From assembly GCF_014696825.1 (NCBI RefSeq), contig NZ_JACJQU010000008.1, forward strand, positions 62,001 through 126,000: DNA of 64,000 nucleotides. The letters are read 5' to 3'. The DNA is from Anabaena sphaerica FACHB-251. GTDB taxonomy: Bacteria > Cyanobacteriota > Cyanobacteriia > Cyanobacteriales > Nostocaceae. Numbering within the stretch: the stretch's first letter is position 1; every line of letters starts with the position of its first letter. Positions 18,606 to 27,759 of the stretch are shown here, one piece after another. The notes beneath the pieces were generated by a model. The model saw only the letters and a list, made by a program, of their open reading frames with translations, was not told the DNA's origin and ran no database searches. Both the position numbers and the translations under genes were made by a program.

Positions 18606-19328
18606 CTAAGGATTGACGTTGATGCGACCACGACATAATATTTGGCTAGATTTCAAAGTTAATTCTTGTAGATCAACATCTGAACCAAGGTCTAAATGGT
18701 ATCCAGAATTATTTTCTAAAATTGGTTCTTGATTATACAGAATTTTAATCTGTGTTAATTGTAGTTCTTGACCGTTGAGTAGTTCTAAACCTACAGAAAT
18801 CTCTAGGGATGTAGGTTTACTATCAGTTGGTAAAACTCCGTAGAGTATTAAACGCTGATTGTCAATGGTAATTTCCTGCCAAGAAATAGGCTTGGATTTT
18901 TCCCATTGTTCTGGTAATACTGGGAATAGTTTAACCAATACATCATTTAAGGCAGTTGATAATAATTCAGATGGTAGGGATTTATTCAGATCCCCTTCTT
19001 CTACTACCAGTTCAGCAACCACTGGCACTATTTCTAACAGTCGCAGGGGCTTACCCTTAAGTACAGAACCAATATTTATCTGTATATTTTCAGCAGAAAG
19101 TTGAATGCGTGTAACATGAATACCTTGATAAACTGCATTAGTAGCAAAAATAGATACCGCAGGAATACCGCCAGAAAGGAGTTGGCGATCGCTTGCTCCA
19201 ATCTCGACCTCAATCTGGGATACTTGAGTTAATTGTGTTTTTAGCCATAGTTTGATTGCCGTGGTGAGAGCTTTAGTAATTAATCGTACTTTCTTACCAT
19301 TTGCCGCTGGAGAAGTTTTATTTGCCAT
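18606..19328 (-). CDS. DUF2993 (LmeA-like) protein
   Basis: A 240-residue protein of the DUF2993 family, whose actinobacterial members (LmeA) bind phospholipids in the cell envelope. Characteristic is the pattern of amphipathic strands: IEVEIGASDRQLLSGGIPAV, GIHVTRIQLSAENIQIN and LRLLEIVPVVAELVVEEGDLN. There is no evident signal peptide, unlike LmeA. It is convergent with cdsA, a lipid gene, though this does not prove a link. Function in cyanobacteria is unknown. Confidence 0.8.
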   Translation of the reverse strand: MANKTSPAANGKKVRLITKALTTAIKLWLKTQLTQVSQIEVEIGASDRQLLSGGIPAVSIFATNAVYQGIHVTRIQLSAENIQINIGSVLKGKPLRLLEIVPVVAELVVEEGDLNKSLPSELLSTALNDVLVKLFPVLPEQWEKSKPISWQEITIDNQRLILYGVLPTDSKPTSLEISVGLELLNGQELQLTQIKILYNQEPILENNSGYHLDLGSDVDLQELTLKSSQILCRGRINVNP

Positions 19329-19501
19329 TTAACAACTTTATTGTCTATATTTGCTCAAAAATTCCGAAATCTTAAACAGTTCTTAAATGTAATAGTTATT
19401 ACTATTAACTAGAAAATGGGAAGATTAGATTTTCGGTATGAAATCAAAGAAAACTCAACAATAGTAACGGACAACTGATTAAAAAAAGAAGCAATTTTTA
19501 C

Positions 19502-20266
19502 ATGGAGGTACGGATACAAAAGATTATATCTCAATGGGGTATAGCCTCACGTCGTGAAGCTGAAGAGATGATTAAGCAATCACGAGTGAAGATAAATGGG
19601 ATTTTGGCACATTTAGGTCAAAAAGTCGATCCCCAACGAGACAGCATCTGTATTGATGGTAAACCTGTCTCTCAAAGCCAGCGCCCATCTTTAATTTATT
19701 TGTTGCTGCACAAACCAGCGGGATTTGTTTCCACTTGCAATGATCCCCAAGGAAGACCCACTGTTTTGGATCTATTACCCCAAAAATTACAACAGGGTAC
19801 TGGTATTCACCCAGTTGGGCGTTTAGATGCGGAATCTACGGGTGCGTTAATACTTACAAATGATGGGGACTTGACATTTGCGCTAACTCATCCTAGTCAT
19901 AATATTTCTAAGACATATCATGTTGTGGTAAAAGGACATCCCCCAGAAGCAGTTCTGAGGATGTGGCGTGAAGGTGTTGTACTAGAAGGGAGAAAAACAC
20001 GACCTGCTAAAGTACGCTTGCTTGAACCTCTGGTGAACCAAAGCAAATTAGAAATAATTTTGCAGGAGGGAAGAAATCGCCAGATTCGCCGTGTAGCTGA
20101 ACAGTTAGGATATCCTGTAATCCAACTTCATCGCACTGCGATAGGTTCAATTCAATTACAAACACCAAAAGCTGGATTTCTAGGTGCCGGTGACTATCGT
20201 CATCTCACCCCAGAAGAGATTATTTTTTTAAACAATCAGATAAAGCGGATACCTATTAATGATTAA
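19502..20266 (+). CDS. RsuA/RluB-family rRNA pseudouridine synthase
   Basis: A 254-residue pseudouridine synthase with an N-terminal S4 RNA-binding domain (about 1-60, VRIQKIISQWGIASRREAEE) and the catalytic domain from about 65. The catalytic Asp is D109 in GRLDAESTG, and the C-terminal block EGRNRQIRRVAEQLGYPV is present. It would modify 16S or 23S rRNA; length fits RluB/RluE/RsuA but the exact target uridine cannot be decided by reading. The next gene follows after 27 bases and is likely co-transcribed. Confidence 0.92.
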   Translation: MEVRIQKIISQWGIASRREAEEMIKQSRVKINGILAHLGQKVDPQRDSICIDGKPVSQSQRPSLIYLLLHKPAGFVSTCNDPQGRPTVLDLLPQKLQQGTGIHPVGRLDAESTGALILTNDGDLTFALTHPSHNISKTYHVVVKGHPPEAVLRMWREGVVLEGRKTRPAKVRLLEPLVNQSKLEIILQEGRNRQIRRVAEQLGYPVIQLHRTAIGSIQLQTPKAGFLGAGDYRHLTPEEIIFLNNQIKRIPIND

Positions 20267-20293
20267 GTTGAGTTAAGGAGTGTAATAAAAATC

Positions 20294-21094
20294 ATGAAAT
20301 GGCCAAGAAAAAAAGAGGAAAAGCCGAGCAAACCGTCAATAGAACAACAACAGGCAGATAAATTGACACAATTGGGCGCTAAACTTGCGGACTTGCGTCA
20401 ACAACAGGGTTTATCACTGGATGAAATTGTGGCAGTAACGAGAATTCCTCGAAGATTATTGAACGCAATTGAAGTAGGTGATTTAGACGATTTGCCAGAA
20501 CCAATTTATATTCAGGGTTTAATCAGGCAATTTGCTGATGCACTGGGACTCAAGGGGGCAGAATTTGCCAGCCATTTTCCTGTTGGTTTTCAACAGGTGA
20601 GTTCTCAAAGCAATTGGCAACCTAAACCCTTTTTTCAACTACGTCCTCTTCATCTTTACTTGCTTTACATTTTCGTTATTATCTGCTCTGTGAATGGGTT
20701 ATCTCAGTTATTGAATCAGACCGCTCTGCAAGCGAAGAATAACCCAAATCAACCAAAGATACAAACAAATTCCGATTTAACACCTCAGAAACTCCAAGTT
20801 ACGGGTTTAGAGGAAATTCAAGTTGGTATCAACACTTCCGAAGCTCAATCTGTAGAAATTGGTGTCACCTTGAAGTCATCATCTTGGATTCGTGTTGTCG
20901 CTGATGGTAAAACCGAGTTTGAGGGCGTTCTGCCAAAAGGATCTCACCGCAACTGGAAAGCTACTGAGGAACTTCGAGTGAAAACTGATAATGCTGGGGG
21001 TGTGTTAATGAGTATTAATGAGCAACAACCCAAGGAAATGGGCAAACCAGGAAAAGTTGAAGAAATCAGGATCGCAGCGAAGCTCAAGTCTTGA
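20294..21094 (+). CDS. RodZ-like HTH membrane protein with DUF4115 domain
   Basis: A 266-residue protein. Residues about 28-85 form an XRE-type helix-turn-helix of the RodZ kind (LADLRQQQGLSLDEIVAVTR, then IPRRLLNAIEVGDLDDLPEP and IYIQGLIRQFADALGL). A single membrane segment follows at about 118-138, then a periplasmic domain ending in a DUF4115 region (about 180-262, SSWIRVVADGKTEFEGVLPK). RodZ links MreB filaments to the wall-elongation machinery and sets cell shape. It probably forms a two-gene operon with the pseudouridine synthase. Confidence 0.85.
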   Translation: MKWPRKKEEKPSKPSIEQQQADKLTQLGAKLADLRQQQGLSLDEIVAVTRIPRRLLNAIEVGDLDDLPEPIYIQGLIRQFADALGLKGAEFASHFPVGFQQVSSQSNWQPKPFFQLRPLHLYLLYIFVIICSVNGLSQLLNQTALQAKNNPNQPKIQTNSDLTPQKLQVTGLEEIQVGINTSEAQSVEIGVTLKSSSWIRVVADGKTEFEGVLPKGSHRNWKATEELRVKTDNAGGVLMSINEQQPKEMGKPGKVEEIRIAAKLKS

Positions 21095-21108
21095 AACTTC
21101 GTGATTCA

Positions 21109-21260
21109 GTAGGGGCTGGTCTGGCTAGATAGAGAATTTATCATTGAGATGCAGCACACTGTAGGCAATATTGCGGTTAGCTGCCAATGTGAACTAATGC
21201 ACATAACTAAAAATAGCTATGTTGCCTTTGCTCTACCAATTAAGTTGAACCAGTCCCTAC
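21109..21260. repeat. MITE-like inverted-repeat element, 152 bp
   Basis: GTAGGGGCTGGT at 21109-21120 and ACCAGTCCCTAC at 21249-21260 are inverted repeats with one mismatch. The interior contains no ORF. It lies between the convergent RodZ-like gene and malQ. Confidence 0.5.
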
Positions 21261-21327
21261 CTAAGCACTAGGTTTTGAGTACGGAATGGCGATTCCTACT
21301 TTATACTACGCATTCATAAACCGTGGA

Positions 21328-22836
21328 TCAGGAATTTCTGGGAGCGCGTCCATAAAGTTTGGTAAGAATTTTCATGCGATCACTTAATTCATCAGTCAGA
21401 ACTTCTGCTTGATAACGCCATTCCCAATTACCTTCAGCCGTACTGGGATAATTCATTCTGGCTTCGTTTTCCAAGCCTAAAACATCTTGTAAAGGAATAA
21501 TCGCTTGATTGGCGATGGAACTCAAAGCTAAACGAATTAAATCCCAGTTTATCCCATCAGGACTGATAGATCCCAAATACAACAACAAATTTTGCTTTTC
21601 GTAATTATTCGCAGTATTAAACCAGCCCACAGTCGTATCATTGTCGTGAGTGCCAGTATAAACTACAGCATTTCTGGGGTAATTAAAGGGTAAAAACGGA
21701 TTACCGGGATCAGAACCAAAGCCAAATTGTAATACCTTCATACCGGGAAACTCAAACTGATCTCGCAGTGCTTCCACTTCTGGCGTAATAATCCCCAAGT
21801 CCTCTGCCAAGATAGGTAATTTGCCCAACTTTTGTTTAATGACTTCAAAAAAAGCTACCCCTGGTGCTTCTACCCATTTACCATTCACAGCAGTTTCTTC
21901 ACCTTGGGGTACAGCCCAATAAGCCTCAAATCCTCGGAAGTGGTCAATCCGAATTATATCTACATAATCCAGCATGGCCTCAAAACGTTGTAACCACCAC
22001 TGAAAGTCTTGTTTTTGCAACTCGTCCCACTTGTAAACTGGGTTGCCCCATAATTGACCTGTGGCGCTAAAATAATCTGGTGGAACTCCTGCCATTAAAG
22101 CCGCTGCACCTGTTTCTTCATCTAAGGCAAAAATATCAGGATTTGCCCACACATCAGCACTGTCATGAGCTACGTAAATGGGGATATCACCAATAATGTC
22201 TATCCCATTTTGATTAGCATAATTTTTCAGTTCTGACCACTGACGGAAAAACTCATATTGGATGAACTTGTAATAAAATATTTCCTGTGCTAATTCGTGT
22301 TCCATCCGGGCTAAAGCCGCTGGTTCGCGTTTTGCCAGTTCTGGTTCCCAAGTGTGCCAACTTGCTCCATTGTGGGCATCTTTGAGCGCCATAAACAGAG
22401 CATAATTATTCAGCCAATAGCCTCTAGTGTTACAAAAAGTGTGAAAGGCTTTTTTTTGAATAGCTGTGGCGTGAGGTTTAAAATTTTCGCAGGCTTTTTT
22501 GAGCAGATTTACTTTAATGGGGATAACTTGCTCAAAATTCACTTTATCAGCGGGAAATTCTGGTAAATTACCAAAATCTCCGGCAACTAATAAACCTTCA
22601 TCCACCAGCTTTTCTGGACTAATCATCAGGTGATTTCCAGCCATCGCTGAGTATGACATATAAGGAGAATTACCATAACCAGTTGGACCTAGAGGCAAAA
22701 CTTGCCAATATTGCTGGTAGCTATCTTTGAGAAAATCAAGAAAACGATAAGCTTCTAAACCTAAATCTCCAATCCCAAATCGACTGGGGAAAGAACTAGG
22801 ATGGAGTAAAATTCCGCTTGATCTAGGAAAAGGCAT
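21328..22836 (-). CDS. malQ: 4-alpha-glucanotransferase (amylomaltase)
   Basis: A 502-residue GH77 enzyme that transfers alpha-1,4-glucan segments, used in glycogen and maltodextrin turnover. The N-terminus (RSSGILLHPSSFPSRFGIGD) and the blocks PIYVAHDSADVWANPD, IIRIDHFRGFEAYWAVP (nucleophile Asp), LAEDLGIITPEVEALRD (acid/base Glu) and TGTHDNDTT are all in order. Length matches family norm (about 500). It is transcribed alone, convergent with the RodZ-like gene. Confidence 0.97.
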   Translation of the reverse strand: MPFPRSSGILLHPSSFPSRFGIGDLGLEAYRFLDFLKDSYQQYWQVLPLGPTGYGNSPYMSYSAMAGNHLMISPEKLVDEGLLVAGDFGNLPEFPADKVNFEQVIPIKVNLLKKACENFKPHATAIQKKAFHTFCNTRGYWLNNYALFMALKDAHNGASWHTWEPELAKREPAALARMEHELAQEIFYYKFIQYEFFRQWSELKNYANQNGIDIIGDIPIYVAHDSADVWANPDIFALDEETGAAALMAGVPPDYFSATGQLWGNPVYKWDELQKQDFQWWLQRFEAMLDYVDIIRIDHFRGFEAYWAVPQGEETAVNGKWVEAPGVAFFEVIKQKLGKLPILAEDLGIITPEVEALRDQFEFPGMKVLQFGFGSDPGNPFLPFNYPRNAVVYTGTHDNDTTVGWFNTANNYEKQNLLLYLGSISPDGINWDLIRLALSSIANQAIIPLQDVLGLENEARMNYPSTAEGNWEWRYQAEVLTDELSDRMKILTKLYGRAPRNS

Positions 22837-22870
22837 AATTAACCTGAAATATATAGCAGGAGTCAGGAGT

Positions 22871-22940
22871 AGGGGCGAAGCATTCGGGTGATAAATTATC
22901 AGTTTTTGCCAAAGGATATTTTCTGAATGCTTCGCCCGTA
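22871..22940. repeat. MITE-like hairpin element, about 70 bp
   Basis: GGGGCGAAGCATTC and GAATGCTTCGCCC are nearly perfect inverted repeats at the two ends. It lies in the 341-base gap (22837-23177) between malQ and the second Nudix gene; the rest of that gap has a degenerate repeat near 23030-23060 around GCGCTCCGCGCAGTGCC and nothing else recognised. Confidence 0.6.
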
Positions 22941-23177
22941 CAGGAGTCAGGAGTCAAACCCTTTTTTGGAGGGAGTTTCATTATCAATTGATGTCCTAAC
23001 CACCTTGGCGGTTGCTATAAAAGGAAGCGATTGCGCTCCGCGCAGTGCCAAAGGCGATCGCGTTAAAGACACCCATCGAATTTATCATGGCATAGTTAGC
23101 ACTGACAGTTGTGCTTCATGAAGATATAGGAACGATGGTAAAGAAATGAGAAGATTAATCAAAATAACTATTAAGAA

Positions 23178-23612
23178 ATGATGGCTTACAAAAATCCTGC
23201 CCCTACAGTTGATATTATTATCGAATTAATTGATAGACCACATCGACCGATTATATTAATTGAGCGACATAATGAGCCTTTAGGATGGGCTATTCCCGGT
23301 GGTTTTGTGGATTATGGTGAACCTGTGGAAGTGGCAGCACGACGGGAAGCTAAGGAAGAAATAGGTTTACAAATAGAGTTAATTGAGCAGTTTTTGGTTT
23401 ATTCTGATCCCAGTCGTGACCCCCGACAGCATACGATTAGCATTGTGTTTTTGGCGACAGCGACGGGTGAACCTGTAGCGGGTGATGATGCTCAGGGTGT
23501 GGGGATTTTTGAGCCTTGGTCTGTTCCTGGTAATTTATGTTTTGACCATGATCAGATTTTGCGGGATTATTGGCGGTATAGAAATTATGGGATTCGTCCT
23601 CGGTTGGGGTAG
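23178..23612 (+). CDS. Nudix hydrolase, 144 aa
   Basis: A compact Nudix protein. The box starts [20 protein letters not shown] and continues EIGLQIEL, so G, E, R, EE and G positions are all conserved. Downstream [18 protein letters not shown] and the late [10 protein letters not shown] segment resemble ADP-ribose/NADH-type pyrophosphatases of cyanobacteria. It shares the SDPxRDPRxHxI segment with the Nudix gene at 1912. Substrate is not determined. It is the last gene before the repeat-bounded accessory region. Confidence 0.85.
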   Translation: MMAYKNPAPTVDIIIELIDRPHRPIILIERHNEPLGWAIPGGFVDYGEPVEVAARREAKEEIGLQIELIEQFLVYSDPSRDPRQHTISIVFLATATGEPVAGDDAQGVGIFEPWSVPGNLCFDHDQILRDYWRYRNYGIRPRLG

Positions 23613-23777
23613 AGGATTTTGGACTTTGGATTTTAACGAACCACGTTCTGCGTTCGCGTAGCGGTGCGTAGCACTCAGCAGTTCCCGAAGGGTAGGCGCG
23701 AAGGAAACGAAGGAAGAGGGGGAGAGAAGAAGAGAGGAAGATTCAGATAGATTTATCAAAACTGTTGAATTCTGTTA

Positions 23778-23945
23778 ATCAGTAAACCAAAAAGTTTTTC
23801 TCCGAAGAGCGTTAGCGAAGCCCCCCGTAGGAATCGCTAAGTATTGTGCAGTGTATAGTAATTTAAAGTACAGAGTATACTAACCAGTAGACAACCCTAT
23901 ATATTAAAAATACTTATACACTAATAATGAACAAAACAAGATACT
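23778..23945 (+). repeat. Left arm of the large inverted repeat
   Basis: A 168-bp sequence from ATCAGTAAACC to CAAGATACT. Its reverse complement occurs at 44261-44521, interrupted there by an insertion. Over the first 145 bases I count about ten mismatches (near 93% identity). It includes the dispersed-repeat motif GTTAGCGAAGCC. It occupies most of the 377-base gene-free gap 23613-23989; the remainder is a degenerate repeat at 23640-23720. Confidence 0.85.
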
Positions 23946-23989
23946 TAAACAGGCAGTTTAGCCTCTGCCTTTCTTCGGTAATGAAATCA

Positions 23990-24709
23990 TCACACAAGCT
24001 CCTCTAAAGTAGGAAATAATAGCTTTTCTGCTTGCTGTCGATCACTAAAATCTTCCGCTTTCACATCACAAATGCAAGTCACATCAGTAATCTGACCACG
24101 CAAACACTGTACACTCTGAATCACTAAATAAGCTGCAAATGTAGCTATCAACACTGCCACAATTAAACTGATGACACCATCAGCCCAAGTCCAATTTAGC
24201 CAGATCACTGCGATCGCTGCTAATACTGCTCCCACTGAACTGGCTATATCTGCTAGCAGATGCAGTAAAGCTCCTCTCATATTGAGGTCATGATGACTAC
24301 ATTTGTGCAAACACTTGGCGTTAAAAGCGTTCACAAGTAGACCAATCAGGGCAGTTGCTAACATCGGTACACCATGAATCTCTATGGCGGGAGATTGGAA
24401 GCGCACCAGAGCTTCTTGAATGATCCAGACAGCAACAGCCGCTAAACTGATGCCATTAATCAAGGCTGCTAAGGCTTCTAAGCGATAGCGTCCAAGTATA
24501 CTTTTATGGGATATAGATTGAGATAACCAGGCTGCAACCAGTGCTAAACCTAACGCTGCTACATCCGCAAAAATGTGTTCAGCGTCAGCTAAAAGCGATA
24601 AGCTATGACTCCAAATTCCCGTCCCTACCTCTATGCAAAAAAAAACACCAAGTAAAAGTAAGGCAGTCCAAAGAGCCTGAACTTTCTTCTGCACTGGGGT
24701 TGATGACAT
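23990..24709 (-). CDS. Cation diffusion facilitator (zinc-type efflux) transporter
   Basis: A CDF-family metal/proton antiporter. From the ATG at 24709 (MSSTPVQKKVQALW) it has about 239 residues and six hydrophobic segments. Metal-site motif ADAEHIFAD (H and D of transmembrane helix 2) is present, with the matching helix 5 block LHLLADIASSVGAVLAA. The frame is open 48 codons further upstream with another ATG at 24745, so the start is uncertain. The cytoplasmic C-terminal domain usual in CDF proteins is almost absent (ends at LFPTLEELV), so it is short for the family. It lies inside the inverted-repeat-bounded region. Confidence 0.82.
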   Translation of the reverse strand: MSSTPVQKKVQALWTALLLLGVFFCIEVGTGIWSHSLSLLADAEHIFADVAALGLALVAAWLSQSISHKSILGRYRLEALAALINGISLAAVAVWIIQEALVRFQSPAIEIHGVPMLATALIGLLVNAFNAKCLHKCSHHDLNMRGALLHLLADIASSVGAVLAAIAVIWLNWTWADGVISLIVAVLIATFAAYLVIQSVQCLRGQITDVTCICDVKAEDFSDRQQAEKLLFPTLEELV

Positions 24710-25274
24710 TGCAACTGACCCTCTGACTTGTTTTATAGAACCCATTTGGGATCTATCTAAAGTATCGATTGCTAAATACTGCTTAATACCGTTTGTCGCT
24801 TTGTAAAAACAAAACCCCTTCGTGTCTGAACTGGAATTGCAAGTTTTTTTCACTGCCTTTGAGTCAATTATTATTAAGGTTGTCTATTATCAAATTAGCT
24901 TTAACTTATCAATAGCTAATTTATATTATTAACATTAACTTCTAGAAGCCAATCATTAAAGTAAAAGAGAAAACATCCATCGTAAGATAGATAATTTTTA
25001 CATTCTTATTGTTCAGGCTAAAAATAAAGTTCTCAATCATAAATTAGCTAACATTTATATCAAAAATATAATTTTTACTAATCTGAAACTCCCTAGTTTA
25101 AAGTAGCAAATGCTTTACAATAAGCTGTTAATGGCTACTGATAGCAATTTAGTTTTCATCGACTGAAATTTGAGAGTTATGAGGTTAGGTAAAGCTAAAA
25201 GTTAAAACTTTTGTTTTAGATTTTTGATTTACTCTACCAAATAAACTTGGCAAACTATTAGGTATCAAAGAATA
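24710..25274. other. Gene-free AT-rich stretch of 565 bases
   Basis: Divergent promoter region between the cation transporter and the exported small protein. It is strongly AT-rich (24860-25200). No repeat, RNA gene or motif is recognised beyond the possible N-terminal extension of the transporter. Confidence 0.4.
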
Positions 25275-25502
25275 ATGTTAAAACGTCGCACAATACTGGC
25301 TGGTTTAACAGTGCTAGGCTTCACGCTGGCCGTAAGTACAAAAGTCTATGGGCAATCTACTACCGGGCCAGATGCTTGGGAGACTGTCTACAATGATGCG
25401 GTTGCTGGGGCAACAACAACAATTTCAGTCCCACTTTTGGGCTTTTTATTATCACTTGTCTTACAAATTTTCTTCAATTTGGCAGGTTTTTGGGGGGGGT
25501 AA
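25275..25502 (+). CDS. Small exported or membrane protein, 75 aa
   Basis: Unrecognised. The N-terminus MLKRRTILAGLTVLGFTLAV is a signal peptide with likely cleavage near VYGQS, followed by 20 polar residues and a second hydrophobic stretch (VPLLGFLLSLVLQIFFNLAGF) close to the C-terminus. It starts the plus-strand group of three exported-protein genes. Short length and the simple layout suggest a small membrane-associated factor; function unknown. Confidence 0.6.
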   Translation: MLKRRTILAGLTVLGFTLAVSTKVYGQSTTGPDAWETVYNDAVAGATTTISVPLLGFLLSLVLQIFFNLAGFWGG

Positions 25503-25686
25503 TTCTTTGTCTCATACCTAAAAAGAGCCTAAATAGAGGCTGTTGCAGTGTAATTTTTTGGTAATTTCTCTGCCTGCGTAGACGATCTGTGTCTTGTCGC
25601 CAGACTCGCCTCAATAAATTTCTCATTCATTAACGCAGATTATCCCATAGCTAAATATTCCATAACCCGTGAGGACTTTTCTTTCT

Positions 25687-26967
25687 ATGTTCAAACCTCG
25701 CACAATTTTTATTGCCTTAACGGCGATTATCCTTGCGTTTGCCATCAGCACACAGATATATATACAACCCGCAGTAGCCCTTGGAGGAACGTGTAATCCA
25801 ACTGGGGGAAACCTACCTATATGCCCAAGTACAGCACCTTCAGCGTCAGCTAGTTTCGTTGACCCAACTGCAACAATCACCAATCCCACAAATATAACCT
25901 TGGGCGAAAAAGTCTATGTTGCCCCATTTGCTGAGTTAGACGCTACTAATGCGCCTATTAGCATTGCAGCAGATTCTAATGCCCAAGACCAAGTGAAAAT
26001 CACCGCTTCGGGAACGGGAGTGGAAATTGGCGAGCGTGTGATTATGGCACACATGGCCGTTGTTAAAGGTGCAGCTAAAATCGGGATTCAAGGCTCAACC
26101 GGGCCTTTTACCAATCCAGTTACCAATACTCAGTTCAGCAACACTATTCCAGAGACATTTCTCGCCTTCAACTGTGAAATAGACGGTGCAACTATAGAAA
26201 GAAACACAGTAGTCAACTTTCTCGCGCGAGTTGGACCTAGTGTTACCTTACCGGCTGGTAAAGTTGTCCTACCTGGTAAAAACGTCACAACTAACCTACA
26301 AGCTAGTAGTGGCAGTTTGGGGAAAGTCGCCAATCTAACACAAGCCGACGTTGCATTGATGGAAGGCATTATCGAAGTCAATGAAGCATTTGCCAAAGGT
26401 TATACAGACTTAGCTAGGGCAGACTTGACAAACGTAACAGGGATAAATTACGCCCCAGTAACCTCTTTTAATTCTGGAGGTCTGCCACAAATAGGTGGAA
26501 GTGCGACTCGCGTTCCAAACTTCCGTAATCGCATCATCGGTAATATTGTTCTGCAAGATTCTTTAGCAAACCTCAACAACAAAATAGGTAATAGAATTTC
26601 GCTGCGTGCTGATGAAGGTGAACCTTTTAATGTTGGACAAATTGCTGGTATGGCAAATGATGTCGTCTTTCACGCCTTAGAAACAACTAGCTTGAGTCTT
26701 GGTAATGGGATTGGGTATGGGCCCCGCGCTCTAGTTCATGGCGGTAGGCAGGTTGTCAATGGTGTTGCTAATGGGCCTGAAACTAGCGTAGGTGATGCCG
26801 TAGGGTTAGGTCCGAACTCTGTTATATTCCGCGCCAGCATTGGCAATAACTCAGCACTTGGACAAAGAAGCGCAGTCTTTAATTCTACAGTAGCTCCCAG
26901 AACAGCGATCGCTGCTCGAACAATCTATGCTGATAACGGCAACTTGATTTTACCTGTGGAGTGGTAA
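25687..26967 (+). CDS. Exported duplicated gamma-carbonic-anhydrase/CcmM-like beta-helix protein
   Basis: A 426-residue protein with an N-terminal signal peptide (FKPRTIFIALTAIILAFAIS) and two left-handed beta-helix halves. The second half (about 275-420) has the gamma-CA/CcmM signature RADEGEPF (307-314), then VVFHALE (His329) and RALVHGG (His351), positions equivalent to two of the three zinc ligands; the third site appears as Pro/Arg (YGPRALVH) instead of His. The first half (about 60-215) shows similar elements, AHMAVVKGAAKIG and PAGKVVLPGKNV. The frame opens at GTG 25669, but ATG 25687 puts the signal peptide first. Periplasmic location and structure are inference; CA activity is uncertain. 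Confidence 0.72.
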   Translation: MFKPRTIFIALTAIILAFAISTQIYIQPAVALGGTCNPTGGNLPICPSTAPSASASFVDPTATITNPTNITLGEKVYVAPFAELDATNAPISIAADSNAQDQVKITASGTGVEIGERVIMAHMAVVKGAAKIGIQGSTGPFTNPVTNTQFSNTIPETFLAFNCEIDGATIERNTVVNFLARVGPSVTLPAGKVVLPGKNVTTNLQASSGSLGKVANLTQADVALMEGIIEVNEAFAKGYTDLARADLTNVTGINYAPVTSFNSGGLPQIGGSATRVPNFRNRIIGNIVLQDSLANLNNKIGNRISLRADEGEPFNVGQIAGMANDVVFHALETTSLSLGNGIGYGPRALVHGGRQVVNGVANGPETSVGDAVGLGPNSVIFRASIGNNSALGQRSAVFNSTVAPRTAIAARTIYADNGNLILPVEW

Positions 26968-27086
26968 TACCAATTTTGGATTTTGGATCTTAGATTTTGG
27001 ATTCAAAATCCTTACCATCAAACAGTTCTAGACCTCTGAAACAATTCTACCTATCCCAGGTGTAAGCAACTGACTTTTACATCATT

Positions 27087-27629
27087 ATGAATCGGAAAAT
27101 CTTGTCGCTAGTGCAATTACAATGCCTACGATTGATTGTGTTGTTCACTTTGATATTCGGACTGATATTAAGTGTTGATGGCGGTTCAACTTTAGCTGCT
27201 GAAATCACCTCAAATCAGCCTCAAATTGTACAACCTCCAGTCACCGGACTTGTTTCTACATTGTCGGATGAGGTCGCGGAATTACCATCAGACTTAATTC
27301 GCTGGTCAACTTACTGGCAACTTTGTTGGGAACCATATCCTGAAGCTAAAGAATACGAGCTACAGACGGTGCTTGTGGAAGGGAAATCTCCAAAGTTGAA
27401 ACGCCAAAGCGATCGCTGCTTTCGTTTACAAGCTGCATCTAATGAAAACCAAAAATCACAAGGATTACTCAACCGTGATTTAATCTTGTTAATGCACAAG
27501 ATTCAGCTTGGTTATCGAGTGCGTGCTGTTGTAGATAGTAACCGTGTCAGTGAATGGTCTCAAGTAATGGCAGTTGGTGCAACTACTGTGTCTGAAACAA
27601 ATGGCACTCAGATCAGTGTAAATCCCTGA
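27087..27629 (+). CDS. Exported hypothetical protein, 180 aa
   Basis: I recognise no family. An N-terminal hydrophobic segment (about 11-30, LQCLRLIVLFTLIFGLILSV) with AxA-like TLAAE suggests export. The mature part contains WSTYWQLCWEPYPEAKEYEL and a later VRAVVDSNRVSEWSQ, a pattern like fibronectin type III strands, with two Cys that could pair (WQLCWEP and SDRCFRL). It is the third exported-protein gene in a row on the plus strand, 119 bases after the CA-like gene, and convergent with the NRPS gene. Confidence 0.6.
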   Translation: MNRKILSLVQLQCLRLIVLFTLIFGLILSVDGGSTLAAEITSNQPQIVQPPVTGLVSTLSDEVAELPSDLIRWSTYWQLCWEPYPEAKEYELQTVLVEGKSPKLKRQSDRCFRLQAASNENQKSQGLLNRDLILLMHKIQLGYRVRAVVDSNRVSEWSQVMAVGATTVSETNGTQISVNP

Positions 27630-27759
27630 TATTTCTGGCGTAAGGGCTATGGGATGTAGGGTTTAGGGGAAATAAAAGCTAATCAAGAGATATGATATGA
27701 TTGATTTTTCAATATCAAAGAAAGCTTTTTTACATCCTTCCCAACTTTTCAAACATCCT

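Noticed and set aside
21170-21262. tRNA-like D-arm (AATTGGTAGAGCAAAGG) on the minus strand
   Set aside because: No matching acceptor stem, anticodon arm or GTTCRA T-loop could be found; it lies inside an inverted-repeat element.
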